A DNA stretch of 40,676 bases from Gordonia sp. (in: high G+C Gram-positive bacteria) (GTDB taxonomy: Bacteria; Actinomycetota; Actinomycetes; Mycobacteriales; Mycobacteriaceae): positions 1 through 40,676 of the forward strand of contig NZ_JAGQTN010000292.1 in assembly GCF_020438995.1 (NCBI RefSeq). Direction: 5' to 3'. A model generated the notes under the pieces. The model did not search any database and was not told the DNA's origin. It saw nothing but the letters and a program-made list of their open reading frames with translations. Below are positions 8,770 to 17,157 of the stretch, piece after piece. The translations under genes were made by a program, and so were the position numbers. Each line of letters starts with the position of its first letter. Positions within the stretch are counted from its first letter, which is position 1.

Positions 8770-9915
8770 TCAGGTGACACGATAGAAGCCCTCGAAGGTC
8801 TGGCCCGCGTTGGTGGTGCGCAGCGGGGTCACACCGACGGGATCGCCGCCGGTTTCGACGAGCTGGCCGTTGCCGATGTACATGGCGACGTGGCCGGACC
8901 AGACGGCCAGGTCGCCGGGCTGTAGCTCTGCCTGCGAGATCTGCCTGCCGGCGGTGTCCTGGTCCTGTGCGAGGCGGGGCAGTTCGACACCCGCCTGCCG
9001 GTAGGCCCACTGGGTGAAGCCGCTGCAGTCGAATCCGGCCGTGCTGGTTCCGCCCCACACGTACGGGGTGCCCTGCCGGCCGAGTGCGGCGGTGACGGCG
9101 GTCGCGGCCTTCTGGTTGGGTGCGTAGGCGACGGAGCCGTCGGGGAGGGTGATCGGGATGCCCGACCCGGTGGCGCGGGTGTGGGCGGCGGTCGCGATGG
9201 TCGGGGTGTCCTGCGAGGCCGTCGTCGTGGGTGTCCGACGGTTCGTTCCGGTCGTCGGTGTCGTCGGTGTCGTCGTTGTTGCCAGCGTCGTCGGTGTCGT
9301 CGGTGTCGTCGGTGTCGTCGGGGTGTTGGTGGTGACGGGTGTGGTCGTGTTCCGGGCCGGTGTGATCGCGGTCTGGGTGGTTGTGGGTGTGCTGCCCGTC
9401 CGGGTTTCGGCGGATTCGGTGGTTGTGCGGCTGAGCGCCCACAGCCGGGCTGAATCGGATTCCAGTTGCGTGCGCGTCTTTTCGACGATCTGGATGCCGC
9501 GGTTGACGTGATCGATCGCGACGGGCACCAGCAGTGTGAGCCCACCGACCGTCAGGGCGTTGCCGCCGAGCGTCGACGCCGTGCGGCCGAAGGAGTCGAC
9601 AAGTGCGTCGAGTTGCTTTGCGGCGGTGGCGATCTTGCCTGCGGCATCGTCGACGATGGTAACGATGGAGTCGGTGTCGGTGGTGAAAGTCGTTGCGGCG
9701 GTGCTGGTGGCCTTGATCTGAGTGGCCATGTTCCGGGCGCCGTCACCCGACCACGACTTGAGGACGGTCGTCGTCGCGGCAGCCGAGTTCTTCTCCGCTT
9801 CGGCGAGATTCTGTGCGGTGGTGCGCAGCCTCGCGACCGGATTGTCCGCGGGCAGCACGCCGGTGCCGAGGGCATCGACGAGTGTGTGCAGGGGTGCGAT
9901 CAGCAGGTTGATCAT
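8770..9915 (-). CDS. NlpC/P60 peptidoglycan hydrolase with an N-terminal WXG-like helical domain
   Basis: The 381-residue protein has three parts. Residues 1-165 are Ala-rich and helical with a WSG turn at 55-57, like WXG100/LXG-type secretion domains. Residues 170-245 form a Thr/Pro-rich linker built from near-identical ACC/ACG/CCG codons. Residues 265-381 are an NlpC/P60 domain with catalytic Cys297 (FDCSGF) and His342 (SGHVAMY). NlpC/P60 enzymes cut D-Glu-mDAP or related peptide bonds in the wall. There is no Sec signal, so export by a type VII route is likely by family analogy. It overlaps the upstream EspC-like gene by ATGA, so the two are coupled. Confidence 0.85.
   Translation of the reverse strand: MINLLIAPLHTLVDALGTGVLPADNPVARLRTTAQNLAEAEKNSAAATTTVLKSWSGDGARNMATQIKATSTAATTFTTDTDSIVTIVDDAAGKIATAAKQLDALVDSFGRTASTLGGNALTVGGLTLLVPVAIDHVNRGIQIVEKTRTQLESDSARLWALSRTTTESAETRTGSTPTTTQTAITPARNTTTPVTTNTPTTPTTPTTPTTLATTTTPTTPTTGTNRRTPTTTASQDTPTIATAAHTRATGSGIPITLPDGSVAYAPNQKAATAVTAALGRQGTPYVWGGTSTAGFDCSGFTQWAYRQAGVELPRLAQDQDTAGRQISQAELQPGDLAVWSGHVAMYIGNGQLVETGGDPVGVTPLRTTNAGQTFEGFYRVT
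9232..9345. repeat. Thr/Pro codon simple repeat
   Basis: The linker of the NlpC/P60 gene is a short-period repeat (units such as GTCGTCGGT on the plus strand), including three back-to-back copies of GTCGGTGTC. Such tracts change length easily and would vary the linker between the secretion domain and the hydrolase. Confidence 0.6.
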
Positions 9916-10403
9916 CGCAGGGACAGCTCCTTGTCGGCGCCGCCGGCCTTGGTGGTCGTGACGGTCGTCGTCGTTGTCGTTCCAGTGGGGGATGTCGTGG
10001 TGGTCGATGTCGTGGTGGTCGACGGGGATGTCCCGTCGGGAGTGGCCCCGTGTGAGGTGACCTTGTCAGGTGTGGAGCCGTGGGAGGAGGCCTTGTCGCT
10101 GGTCGTCACCGTCTGCGCGGCGCTGTTGTCGGTGGTGACATAGGTGCCGGCCGCAGTCCCCGACTGGCTGCCGATCGTCGCGTGTTTGTCGGCGATCGCG
10201 GTGACCTCCGTCGACTTGGCGTCGAGCACTCCAGTGAGGACGGTGAGGAAGTCGGCGCCGATGATGCCGAACGTGGGCGCGAGTTCGGCCGCAGCCGAGT
10301 CTGTGCTGGTAGCGGAGCTGCGGATCTCGCCGGCGATGGTGCTCTGTTGCTGGGCGAAGCGGCTGATCGCGGCCGGGTCGGCCTGAACCTGGGTGTTCGT
10401 CAT
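9912..10403 (-). CDS. EspC/DUF2580-like type VII secretion-associated protein
   Basis: From the ATG at 10403 the product is 163 residues. The first 95 residues fit the EspC/DUF2580 pattern: a [12 protein letters not shown] start, Ala/Ser-rich amphipathic helices, and no Trp-X-Gly or signal peptide. The C-terminal third is Thr/Ser-rich with long threonine runs and ends in ADKELSLR. An in-frame ATG 36 bases upstream is part of a conserved promoter-like block (10403-10439) and is not a credible start. It is translationally coupled (ATGA) to the NlpC/P60 gene. No ESX core gene is in the window, so secretion would depend on a distant apparatus. Confidence 0.65.
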   Translation of the reverse strand: MTNTQVQADPAAISRFAQQQSTIAGEIRSSATSTDSAAAELAPTFGIIGADFLTVLTGVLDAKSTEVTAIADKHATIGSQSGTAAGTYVTTDNSAAQTVTTSDKASSHGSTPDKVTSHGATPDGTSPSTTTTSTTTTSPTGTTTTTTVTTTKAGGADKELSLR

Positions 10404-10439
10404 GGGAGTCTGACGCAGCGGAAGCCCGTTTGGTTCCAT
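10403..10439 (-). promoter_or_regulatory. ECF-sigma-type promoter, leaderless (copy 1 of 3)
   Basis: On the minus strand GGAAC (10433-10437) is followed by 17 bases, then CGTCA, then the start codon eight bases after CGTC. This matches the GGAAC-N16-18-CGTCR consensus reported for mycobacterial SigM, and the start codon would fall at the transcription start. The same block, with the same spacing, precedes the two DUF559 genes at 20306 and 24222. Confidence 0.55.
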
Positions 10440-10510
10440 CGAATTTTTGTTCGATGAATAGTTCGTGTTCCCCCACGCGGAGCGGTGTTGTCCGAACTAA
10501 GGTGATGCCC

Positions 10511-11134
10511 ATGGATCTGCAGATCGTCAGTCACCCGCTCGCGGCCGTCCGGCTGACCACCTTGCGTGATAAGCGCACCACCAATGCCGAGTTCCGGCAG
10601 GCGTTGTCGGCGTTGACGAAGATGCTGGTCTACGAGGCGCTGGCGTCGGCACCGGTTGAGGACCTGCCGATCGAGACGCCGGTCACCGCGTGCACGGGCC
10701 GGCGGCTCAGCGCTCCGCCGCTGTTCGTCCCGGTGCTGCGGGCCGGGCTCGGGATGGTCGATCAGGCTCATGCGATGGTGCCCGAGGCCAATCTCGGATT
10801 CATCGGCATCGCCCGCGACGAGTCGACGGCCAAACCGGTCCCGTATCTGGCATCACTGCCCGACGACCTGTCGGACATCCCGGTGTTCGTACTCGACCCG
10901 ATGCTCGCCACCGGCGGCTCGATGCTGCACGCCATCGACCTGCTGGTCGAACGAGGCGCCCAGAACATCACCGCCGTCTGCGTAGTAGCAGCCCCCGAAG
11001 GCGTCACCGCCCTGCAAAACTCCGGCCACCCGTTACGCCTGGTAGTCGCCGCAGTGGACGAAGGCCTCAACGACGCCTACTACATCGTCCCCGGCCTGGG
11101 CGACGCCGGCGACCGCCAATACGGCCCCCGCTGA
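10511..11134 (+). CDS. upp: uracil phosphoribosyltransferase
   Basis: Upp makes UMP from uracil and PRPP. The 207-residue protein has the classic [10 protein letters not shown] start, [14 protein letters not shown], the PRPP loop in [12 protein letters not shown], and the C-terminal [16 protein letters not shown] uracil-binding signature. The ATG at 10511 is preferred over the one at 10505 because AAGG lies eight bases ahead and the N-terminus then matches the Mycobacterium enzyme. Its place near add-deoA-cdd groups the salvage functions. It converges on the TetR gene across a long inverted repeat. Confidence 0.96.
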   Translation: MDLQIVSHPLAAVRLTTLRDKRTTNAEFRQALSALTKMLVYEALASAPVEDLPIETPVTACTGRRLSAPPLFVPVLRAGLGMVDQAHAMVPEANLGFIGIARDESTAKPVPYLASLPDDLSDIPVFVLDPMLATGGSMLHAIDLLVERGAQNITAVCVVAAPEGVTALQNSGHPLRLVVAAVDEGLNDAYYIVPGLGDAGDRQYGPR

Positions 11135-11206
11135 CTTCCCGCGCAACCGTTTCTTTCACCGCTGAGCGGATCCGTTTGGTGCGCAAGGAAAGCGTTGAGC
11201 GGGAAG
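11135..11206. terminator. long inverted repeat between upp and the TetR gene
   Basis: CTTCCCGC (11135-11142) pairs with GCGGGAAG (11199-11206), and the pairing continues inward with CAAC/GTTG. The hairpin starts at the upp stop and ends just before the TetR stop, so it probably ends transcription on both strands. It has no U-tract, as is common in actinobacteria. Confidence 0.5.
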
Positions 11207-11207
11207 G

Positions 11208-11813
11208 CTATTGGTGAAGGAGGCCTTCAGTCAGGATGGTGAGTTGGTGGGCGATGGGGGCGTGGGTGGTGTGGTGGGTTCCGATGTACATGCCTGCTTC
11301 GTTGAGTGCACCCAGGAGTAGCTGGGCGGACAGGAGTGGGTCGACGTCGTCGCGGAGATCGCCGTCGTCGGCGCACCGCCGGAGGATGTCGGCGATCAGG
11401 GTCAGTGATCGGCCGCCGTCGAGGGAGCGCCAGCGTGACCAGCCCAAGGCGGACGGCGCTTCGACGAACACGATCCGGGTGGTGCGATCGTCGGCGGCGA
11501 GGGCGTCGAGGATGACGGGTCCGAGTGCGGTGAGCTGAGCCCGGGCCGGTTCGACGCCGGACAGTCCGGCGACGACGCAGTCGACCAGTTGGCCCTCGAT
11601 GTCGCCGAACACCGCCTCCATGACCTCGGTCATGTTGGCGAAGTGGTGGTAGAGGGCGCCGCGGGTCACGCCCGCAGCCGCGCACAGGCCGGTGGTGGTG
11701 ACCGACGAGAACCCGTCGTCGCAGAACAAGCGGGTCGCGACATCGAGGAGGCGCCGGCGGGTCGCGAGGGCCCGGGTTTGCCGGAGTGTCGGTCCGGGTA
11801 CATCTGGTGGCAC
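11208..11813 (-). CDS. TetR family transcriptional regulator
   Basis: The product (201 residues from GTG 11813) has a TetR DNA-binding domain at about residues 14-60: RRRLLDVATRLFCDDGFSSV, then TTTGLCAAAGVTRGALYHHF. A divergent ligand-binding domain follows (EAPSALGWSRWRSLDGG, LLLGALNEAGMYIG), resembling the C-terminal domain of one common actinobacterial subgroup. The start codon is uncertain; upstream candidates are weak. It diverges from the small reading frame and DUF1272 gene across an imperfect palindrome at 11832-11866, which is probably its operator. Confidence 0.85.
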   Translation of the reverse strand: MPPDVPGPTLRQTRALATRRRLLDVATRLFCDDGFSSVTTTGLCAAAGVTRGALYHHFANMTEVMEAVFGDIEGQLVDCVVAGLSGVEPARAQLTALGPVILDALAADDRTTRIVFVEAPSALGWSRWRSLDGGRSLTLIADILRRCADDGDLRDDVDPLLSAQLLLGALNEAGMYIGTHHTTHAPIAHQLTILTEGLLHQ

Positions 11814-11831
11814 GCCCTCGAATGTACCTTG

Positions 11832-11866
11832 ACATACAAGATGCATGTGACATTCACTATGTATGT
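11832..11866. promoter_or_regulatory. candidate TetR operator in the divergent region
   Basis: ACATAC (11832-11837) and GTATGT (11861-11866) form the outer arms of an imperfect 35-bp inverted repeat, with about 12 of 17 positions paired. TTGACA at 11829-11834 may be part of a plus-strand promoter. The position just upstream of the TetR start fits autoregulation and control of the divergent genes. Confidence 0.4.
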
Positions 11867-11987
11867 GAAAACTTCCGATATCGGTTCACCGTCCGGCGGC
11901 CAGTCCCTCACCTCGTGCGAGGCCGAAATCCGCATTGTCTCGGGGACATTGGTCGCCAAGGCGCTCGGCAACTACAAGGTGGGCTGA
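11859..11987 (+). CDS. small reading frame, 42 residues, coupled to the DUF1272 gene
   Basis: The frame (MYVKTSDIGSPSGG...) ends in TGA overlapping the ATG of the DUF1272 gene (TGATG), which argues for translational coupling. There is no recognisable family, signal peptide or strong ribosome site, and the start lies inside the palindrome of the TetR operator. It could be the tail of a decayed gene. An upstream in-frame ATG at 11841 is also possible. Confidence 0.3.
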   Translation: MYVKTSDIGSPSGGQSLTSCEAEIRIVSGTLVAKALGNYKVG

Positions 11988-12226
11988 TGCTGTCGATGAA
12001 AGCTGCCTGCGAACTATGTTCCGCAGCACTGGAACCGGCCGGAGCAGCGTGGATCTGCTCTTATGAATGCACCTATTGCGACGAGTGCGCGCAACGTGTG
12101 GGCACCTGCCCGAACTGTGCGGGTGAGCTCGTCCCGCGGCCACGCCGCACCACGGGTGCGACCGCCATCGCGACACGTCTGCCGGCTCGGCTGGCCAGGA
12201 ACGTCGGGCGCCTGCTCGGGCGGTAG
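11987..12226 (+). CDS. DUF1272 family zinc-ribbon-like protein
   Basis: This 79-residue protein has the Cys pattern of DUF1272: CELC near the N-terminus, then CSYECTYCDECA and CPNCAGELVPRP. Eight conserved cysteines suggest two structural zinc sites. The basic C-terminal tail after position 55 is longer than in many relatives. The ATG has AAGGTGGG upstream and overlaps the stop of the preceding small frame. The biochemical role of DUF1272 is not known; the TetR neighbour suggests it is regulated. Confidence 0.78.
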   Translation: MLSMKAACELCSAALEPAGAAWICSYECTYCDECAQRVGTCPNCAGELVPRPRRTTGATAIATRLPARLARNVGRLLGR

Positions 12227-12231
12227 TTCGG

Positions 12232-13017
12232 CTACACGGCCACCGCGGACCAGCGGCCGGCCGTCCGGCGCACATCGACGGGGTGGTCGAAGCAGGTGCT
12301 GATGGTCGCGGACGTGAGTGCCTCATCGACGGTGCCTGCGGCGACGGTCTTTCCGTCGCGCAACAGCAGGGCGTGGCTGGTGCTGGCGGGCAGATCCTCC
12401 AGGTGGTGGGTCACCAGAACCGTTGCGAGCGTGGGTACTTCGGCGCGCAGCAAGTCGATGCCGGCGAGCAGCTTCTCGCGGGCGGCCAGGTCGAGGCCGG
12501 TGGCCGGTTCGTCGAGCAGTAGCAGTGGGGGTTGCGGCATCAACGCCCGGGCGATCAGGGTGCGTCCCCGTTCACCTTGACTCATGAACGGCCACAACGA
12601 GTCCCGGCGCTCGGTCATTCCCAGCATCGCCAGCAGCGCATCCGCGTGGGCGTGTTCGGCATCGGTGTAGTTGTGCCGATTGTCGAGTTCGGGGGTGTTG
12701 GTCAGGCCGGTGAGCACCACCTGGTGCGCCGACAACGGAATGTCGATACGCCAGCGCGGATCGACGTGCCCGATGTGGGTGCGCAAGGCGCGCATGTCGA
12801 CCCGGCCGAGCCGGTGGCCGAGCACGTCGACGGTTCCACGGGTGGGGAATCCGCGCGCGCCCAGCATCGTCATCAGCGTCGACTTGCCCGCGCCGTTCGG
12901 GCCGAGCAATGCCCAGTGCTCGCCGGGCAGTACCCGCATGCTGACGTCGTCGAGCAGCAGGCGGCCGCTGCGCACGACGTCGAGGCTGACGGCGTCGAGT
13001 ATCGGTTGACGTGCCAT
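12232..13017 (-). CDS. ABC transporter ATP-binding protein (ModF-like, stand-alone)
   Basis: The 261-residue protein is one nucleotide-binding domain: Walker A GPNGAGKST near residue 40, a signature loop FMSQGERGRTLIARAL (MSQGE in place of LSGGQ), Walker B LLLLDEPATGLD, and the switch His in VTHHLEDLP. No permease or binding-protein gene is adjacent, so this may be a cytoplasmic ABC protein of the ModF/YlmA type and not part of a transporter. It ends a few bases from the DUF1272 gene, convergently, and lies 13 bp downstream of a membrane-anchored gene on the same strand. Confidence 0.88.
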   Translation of the reverse strand: MARQPILDAVSLDVVRSGRLLLDDVSMRVLPGEHWALLGPNGAGKSTLMTMLGARGFPTRGTVDVLGHRLGRVDMRALRTHIGHVDPRWRIDIPLSAHQVVLTGLTNTPELDNRHNYTDAEHAHADALLAMLGMTERRDSLWPFMSQGERGRTLIARALMPQPPLLLLDEPATGLDLAAREKLLAGIDLLRAEVPTLATVLVTHHLEDLPASTSHALLLRDGKTVAAGTVDEALTSATISTCFDHPVDVRRTAGRWSAVAV

Positions 13018-13030
13018 GTTTACGCGACGG

Positions 13031-13756
13031 CTACTTCGACCAGTAGGCGATGGCGGGTTCGTCGGCGATGGTGGTGCCGTCCTGGCGGATCACCAGCCCT
13101 GACGGGGTGACGAAGTACTCGTACGATCCCGATCGTGCGATGAAGTATTTGCCTTCCTGCGTGGGGAAGTCGATGTGCTTGAGGTTTCCGTCGGCAACGC
13201 CCTTGTAGTACAAGCCGCCTGCCTCACCGACCCGGCAGATGATCACCCGAGAGCGGTTGGTGCGCAGGATGGCGATCGCGGGATCGTCCGCGGCATCGCA
13301 GCGCGGTCCGTCGGCGAAACCCTGCCAGTCGGCGCCGGGAACGGTCGGCGACGGGCGATCGGTGACCGTCGTGGTCGTGCCGGGCGGCGGGGTGAGGGTC
13401 ACCGTCTGTGTGCCGACCGGCTGCGTGGACTGGCCGTCCTGCGACGACGTGACGGTGTGGGTGGTGATACTCGTGCCGGGAGTCGCGACGGGATCGTCGT
13501 CGTCGCCGGACGGAATGAGCAGGACCGCGGCCAGGATTCCGCCGACCACCAGCAGGACACCGGCGGCCGCCGCCACCAGTACAACCGGCGACGCCCAGGG
13601 TGACCGTTCCGGCGCCGGATAGCCCCCACCGGAATAGCCGCTCCCGGGAAACCCCTGCTGATAGCCGTCGCTCTGTTGCCCGTAATACGGTGACTGGTCA
13701 CCCTGGAACGCCGGGTATCCGTTGCCGTGCTGATCTGCTGGTCCGCCGGTTGTCAT
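13031..13756 (-). CDS. membrane-anchored protein with Gly/Tyr-rich N-terminus
   Basis: From the ATG at 13756 the product is 241 residues. A Gly/Tyr/Gln-rich cytoplasmic head (YYGQQSDGYQQGFPGSGYSGGGY) covers residues 1-50. One membrane span follows (VVLVAAAAGVLLVVGGILAAVLL), then a Thr/Pro-rich linker, and a C-terminal extracytoplasmic domain of about 95 residues with two cysteines (RCDAADDPAIAILRTNRSRVIICRVGE). This layout recurs in Mycobacteriales membrane proteins of unknown function. It may be co-transcribed with the ABC ATPase gene downstream. Confidence 0.75.
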   Translation of the reverse strand: MTTGGPADQHGNGYPAFQGDQSPYYGQQSDGYQQGFPGSGYSGGGYPAPERSPWASPVVLVAAAAGVLLVVGGILAAVLLIPSGDDDDPVATPGTSITTHTVTSSQDGQSTQPVGTQTVTLTPPPGTTTTVTDRPSPTVPGADWQGFADGPRCDAADDPAIAILRTNRSRVIICRVGEAGGLYYKGVADGNLKHIDFPTQEGKYFIARSGSYEYFVTPSGLVIRQDGTTIADEPAIAYWSK

Positions 13757-13873
13757 GTCCCGATTATGTCTGCCGACCCGCGGACAGGCATCGCCCATGC
13801 CGGTGAACGTGCAACTTCACGTTCGGGCGGGAGTCGCACGGGCACGGCGCGTGCCGGGCGATATTGTCTGTGC

Positions 13874-14569
13874 ATGCCTTTTCTGAACGCCGACGGCGAC
13901 ATCTACGAGCTCTACCTCGGCACCGAGGGGGTCGAACTCGACCCGGACAACCCCGAGAACCGGTTCGGCCTCGAGTGGATCGAGACCGTGACCGGTCTAC
14001 TCGACGAGGCCGCCGCCAACGCGAAGGGCCTGGTGATCACCGCGACCGGCAAGTACTTCACCAACGGCCTGGACACCGACTACGTCGCCGCCAACTACGC
14101 GCAGCTGCCGGCCTACCTCGACGCGGTGCATGCCCTGTACGCCAAGCTGCTGACGCTGCCGGTGCACACCGTCGCGGCGATCAACGGCCACGCCTTCGGT
14201 GCCGGAGCGATGCTCGCGTTGTGCGCCGATGTCAGCGTCATGCGCGACGACCGTGGCTTCTGGTCACTGCCCGAGGCCGCGTTGTCGATGCCGTTCACCC
14301 GGGGCATGGCCGCGCTGGTGCGCACGAGGCTCAGCGACGCCGCCGCCACCGAGGCGATGCTGACCAGCCGCCGCTACGGCGCCCACGATGCGGCCGCGGC
14401 CGGGATCGTCGGCGAGGCCGTGCCCGTCGATCAGTTGCTGGAGCGGGCACGTGCGGTGGCCGCCGAGCGGCAGCACATCGCCGGACCCAACATCGGGGTG
14501 ATCAAGAAGGGGCTGCGTGCACCGCTGCTCGCCGACCTGGCGGTGGTCACGCCGGCGACAGTGTTGTGA
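13874..14569 (+). CDS. enoyl-CoA hydratase/isomerase family protein
   Basis: The 231-residue protein has the crotonase fold: GLVITATGKYFTNGLDTDYV for the first oxyanion-hole strand, and INGHAFGAGAMLALCADVSVM for the CoA-binding helix and second oxyanion hole. It is somewhat shorter than the usual 250-270 residues and lacks the canonical Glu pair of true hydratases, so its reaction is uncertain. It resembles plant and actinobacterial delta3,delta2-enoyl-CoA isomerase-like forms. A -10-like TATTGT lies six bases before the ATG, suggesting a leaderless message. It overlaps the M20 gene by GTGA. Confidence 0.85.
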   Translation: MPFLNADGDIYELYLGTEGVELDPDNPENRFGLEWIETVTGLLDEAAANAKGLVITATGKYFTNGLDTDYVAANYAQLPAYLDAVHALYAKLLTLPVHTVAAINGHAFGAGAMLALCADVSVMRDDRGFWSLPEAALSMPFTRGMAALVRTRLSDAAATEAMLTSRRYGAHDAAAAGIVGEAVPVDQLLERARAVAAERQHIAGPNIGVIKKGLRAPLLADLAVVTPATVL

Positions 14570-15735
14570 CCGGGCCATCCGGCTCGGCGGTGATCGACGG
14601 TTGGCTCGCCGCCAACCGCGAGAAGCTGGTCGCCTGGCGGCGGCAGATCCATGCCCACCCCGAGTTGTCGCGGCAGGAGGTGGTCACCACAGATCTGGTG
14701 ATGGCCGAGCTGTCCGCTCTCGGCCTGAAGCCGCGGCGCCTGCCGCTCGGGACCGGTGCGGTGTGCGATCTGGGGCCCGAGTCCGACACGAGGATCGCGT
14801 TGCGCGCCGACATGGATGCGTTGCCGATCACCGAACACACCGGTCTGCCGTTCAGTTCCACCGTCGACGCCGTCTCCCATGCGTGCGGGCACGATGCGCA
14901 CACGGCGATGCTGCTGGCCACCGGTGCGTTGCTGGCCGGTGTCGACGACCTGCCGGTCGGGGTGCGGCTGATCTTCCAGGCCGCAGAGGAGGTGATGCCG
15001 GGCGGTGCGCTCGACGCGATCGACGCCGGCGTGCTGGCCGGGGTGAGCCGGATCTTCGCCCTGCACTGCGATCCGCGGCTGCCCGTCGGGTCGGTGGGTC
15101 TGCGGGCCGGAGCGCTGACCTCGGCCGCCGACCACGTCGACATCACCTTCCACTCCAAGGGCGGGCACACGTCCCGGCCGCACCTGACCGCCGACCTGAT
15201 CTACGCCATCGGGACCGTCATCACCGGGCTGCCCGGCGTGCTGTCGCGGCGGGTGGATCCGCGGTCGGGGACCGTGATGGCGTGGGGGTCGGTGCATTCG
15301 GGCAGTGCTCCGAACGCCATTCCGCAGGAGGGCCGTCTGCGCGGTACCGTCCGTACCGGGGAGCGTGAGATCTGGGTGGAACTGGAACCGTTGGTGCGCA
15401 GTATCATCGGCGAGCTGGTCGCTCCGCTCGGGGTGCAGTACGACCTCAACTACTTCCGGGGTGTGCCGCCGGTCGTCAACGACGAGGTGGCTATCGCCAC
15501 GTTGTCGACGGCGGTCAGCGCTGTGGGCCCGAATGCCGTTGCCGACACCCCGCAGTCTCCCGGTGGCGAGGACTTTTCCTGGTACCTCGAACACGTGCCC
15601 GGCGCGATGGGCCGTCTCGGGGTGTGGGACGGACTCGGCCCGCAGGTCGACCTGCACAGCCCCAACTTCCGCATCGACGAGCGCGCGCTCGACGTCGGGG
15701 TGCGGGCGCTCGCGGGCGTCGTCCTGGGGGTGTGA
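14566..15735 (+). CDS. M20 family amidohydrolase (AmiA1-like)
   Basis: This is a 389-residue metal-dependent amidohydrolase of the M20D type, which removes acyl or amino-acid groups from amide-linked substrates. Visible motifs are RRQIHAHPELSRQE, ALRADMDALPITEHTG, the metal-binding SHACGHDAHTAMLL, FQAAEEVMPGG with the catalytic Glu pair, and GGEDFSWYL. The GTG start at 14566 overlaps the preceding stop (GTGA). Rv3305c (amiA1) holds the equivalent position in Mycobacterium. It converges on the Rv3304-like gene with only two bases between stop codons. Confidence 0.92.
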   Translation: MTGPSGSAVIDGWLAANREKLVAWRRQIHAHPELSRQEVVTTDLVMAELSALGLKPRRLPLGTGAVCDLGPESDTRIALRADMDALPITEHTGLPFSSTVDAVSHACGHDAHTAMLLATGALLAGVDDLPVGVRLIFQAAEEVMPGGALDAIDAGVLAGVSRIFALHCDPRLPVGSVGLRAGALTSAADHVDITFHSKGGHTSRPHLTADLIYAIGTVITGLPGVLSRRVDPRSGTVMAWGSVHSGSAPNAIPQEGRLRGTVRTGEREIWVELEPLVRSIIGELVAPLGVQYDLNYFRGVPPVVNDEVAIATLSTAVSAVGPNAVADTPQSPGGEDFSWYLEHVPGAMGRLGVWDGLGPQVDLHSPNFRIDERALDVGVRALAGVVLGV

Positions 15736-15737
15736 AC

Positions 15738-16214
15738 CTAGAGTTCGCCGGAACCGGGACCCACGTTGCGTGATTCGCGCAGCCGCAGGTTCTGGACGTA
15801 GTCGGCGGGAGCTCCCGCGATCTCCGCAGCCTCGGCCATCACGCCGAGATACCGCGCCGACGGCAGGCCGCCCTCGAAGGCGTCCATGACGTACAGCCAT
15901 GCCAGGACCGGTCCGTCGGCGGTGTCGATGCGGGCCCGGACCTTGCGGTGGATCCCGAGTTCGGAACCCTCCCAGCGGTCGAGGGTCTCCTCGTCCTCTC
16001 CGGTCACGTCGTAGAGCACGACGAACACCCGCGCGTCCGGATTGTCCCGATCCTCGGCAACCGTCGCGAGGGCACCCTCCCAGCCGATGTCGCCGCCGGC
16101 GAAGGTGAGCCGCCAGCCGTTGAGCCAGCCCGTCCCCGACATGGGCGAATGTGGTGCCCGTTCGGCCATCTGCTCGGGGTGCATATTCGACCCATACGCC
16201 GCGTAAGTCGGCAC
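15738..16214 (-). CDS. gamma-glutamylcyclotransferase-like protein (Rv3304-like)
   Basis: The product is 158 residues from a GTG at 16214 that is preceded by GGAGAGGAC. It begins PTYAAYGSNMHPEQM, the YGSN glycine-rich substrate loop of the AIG2/gamma-glutamylcyclotransferase fold. DVTGEDEETLDRWEGSELGIHRKV follows, where the Glu pair is the likely catalytic region. The family releases 5-oxoproline from gamma-glutamyl peptides, but the substrate here is not known. Synteny with Rv3304 (next to amiA1 and lpdA) supports orthology. Upstream in-frame extensions have no coding character. Confidence 0.85.
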   Translation of the reverse strand: MPTYAAYGSNMHPEQMAERAPHSPMSGTGWLNGWRLTFAGGDIGWEGALATVAEDRDNPDARVFVVLYDVTGEDEETLDRWEGSELGIHRKVRARIDTADGPVLAWLYVMDAFEGGLPSARYLGVMAEAAEIAGAPADYVQNLRLRESRNVGPGSGEL

Positions 16215-16389
16215 GTCGTCCTCTCCGCCCGCGCCCTGACGACACCCAGGGTCCGGCTCCTCGTCCTGCCTCGGACCACGCAACGATGGTCCGCCGACCA
16301 ATCCTAGTGGCCCGTGCCGGATACGTGTCGGATAAGGACTGTGATCCGGGCCGTATGCCCCTGTTCGGTTTGCGGGACGATCTACAGTC

Positions 16390-17157
16390 GTGGCTGTGTC
16401 CCCATCGACGGTGCAGGCTCCCGAACAGACCGCGCAGGCCGTCATGGACGCGCTGTCCCGGATCGCTTCACCCGAACGCGCGGCAAGCAGCGCCCGCTTC
16501 TTCAAGACGGGGCCCGGCGAGTACGGGGAGGGCGACCTGTTCGTCGGCGTCACCGTTCCGGACCAGCGCAAGGTGCTGCGATCGTTCCGGAATCTGCCGC
16601 TCACCGAACTCACGAGGCTGATCGACTCCCCCTTTCACGAACATCGGCTGTGTGCGGTGATCGGTGCGACCGAACGCTTTCGCCGTGGTACCGGCGAGCG
16701 GGAGGCCATCAGCGGCTGGTACCTGGATGCGGCGTATCGAGGACGTATCAACAACTGGGACATCGTCGATACGTCCGCGGGTCCGATCCTCGGCGGATTG
16801 CTGTATGACCGTCCGCGTGGTCTGCTGTTCGAACTCGCGCGTAGCACCGGCGGCGGACCGAATGATCTGTGGCTGCGGCGGATCGCCATCATCGCCACGC
16901 AGGAGTTCATCAATCGGGGCGATGCGTCGACGACTCTTGAACTCGCCCCGATCTACCTCGACTACCCGGATGACCTGTTACAGAAGGCGACCGGCTGGAT
17001 GCTGCGCGAGGTGGGCAAGCGCGTCGATCGTGATCTTCTGATCGGCTTTCTCGACGAGTACGCGGCCCGGATGCCACGCACAATGCTCGGCTATGCCGTC
17101 GAGCACCTGACCGTTGAACGACGCCGGCACTACCGTTCGCTGAAGAAGGAATGTTGA
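16390..17157 (+). CDS. DNA alkylation repair protein (AlkD-like)
   Basis: This all-helical HEAT-like protein of 255 residues fits the AlkC/AlkD glycosylase superfamily. FVGVTVPDQRKVLRSFRNL, HEHRLCAVIGA, NNWDIVDTSAGPILGG and WLRRIAIIATQEFI are typical of the family, including the Trp-Asp pair (WDIVD) used for DNA binding and catalysis. AlkD removes N3- and N7-alkylpurines. The GTG at 16390 is one option. The GTG at 16396, with TACAGT seven bases before it, would give a leaderless message and a protein two residues shorter. It is divergent from the Rv3304-like gene. Confidence 0.9.
   Translation: MAVSPSTVQAPEQTAQAVMDALSRIASPERAASSARFFKTGPGEYGEGDLFVGVTVPDQRKVLRSFRNLPLTELTRLIDSPFHEHRLCAVIGATERFRRGTGEREAISGWYLDAAYRGRINNWDIVDTSAGPILGGLLYDRPRGLLFELARSTGGGPNDLWLRRIAIIATQEFINRGDASTTLELAPIYLDYPDDLLQKATGWMLREVGKRVDRDLLIGFLDEYAARMPRTMLGYAVEHLTVERRRHYRSLKKEC

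Noticed and set aside
10404-10439. Twelve-residue N-terminal extension (MEPNG...) of the EspC-like and DUF559 proteins
   Set aside because: The codons are the GGAAC...CGTC promoter block; the same block precedes unrelated proteins.
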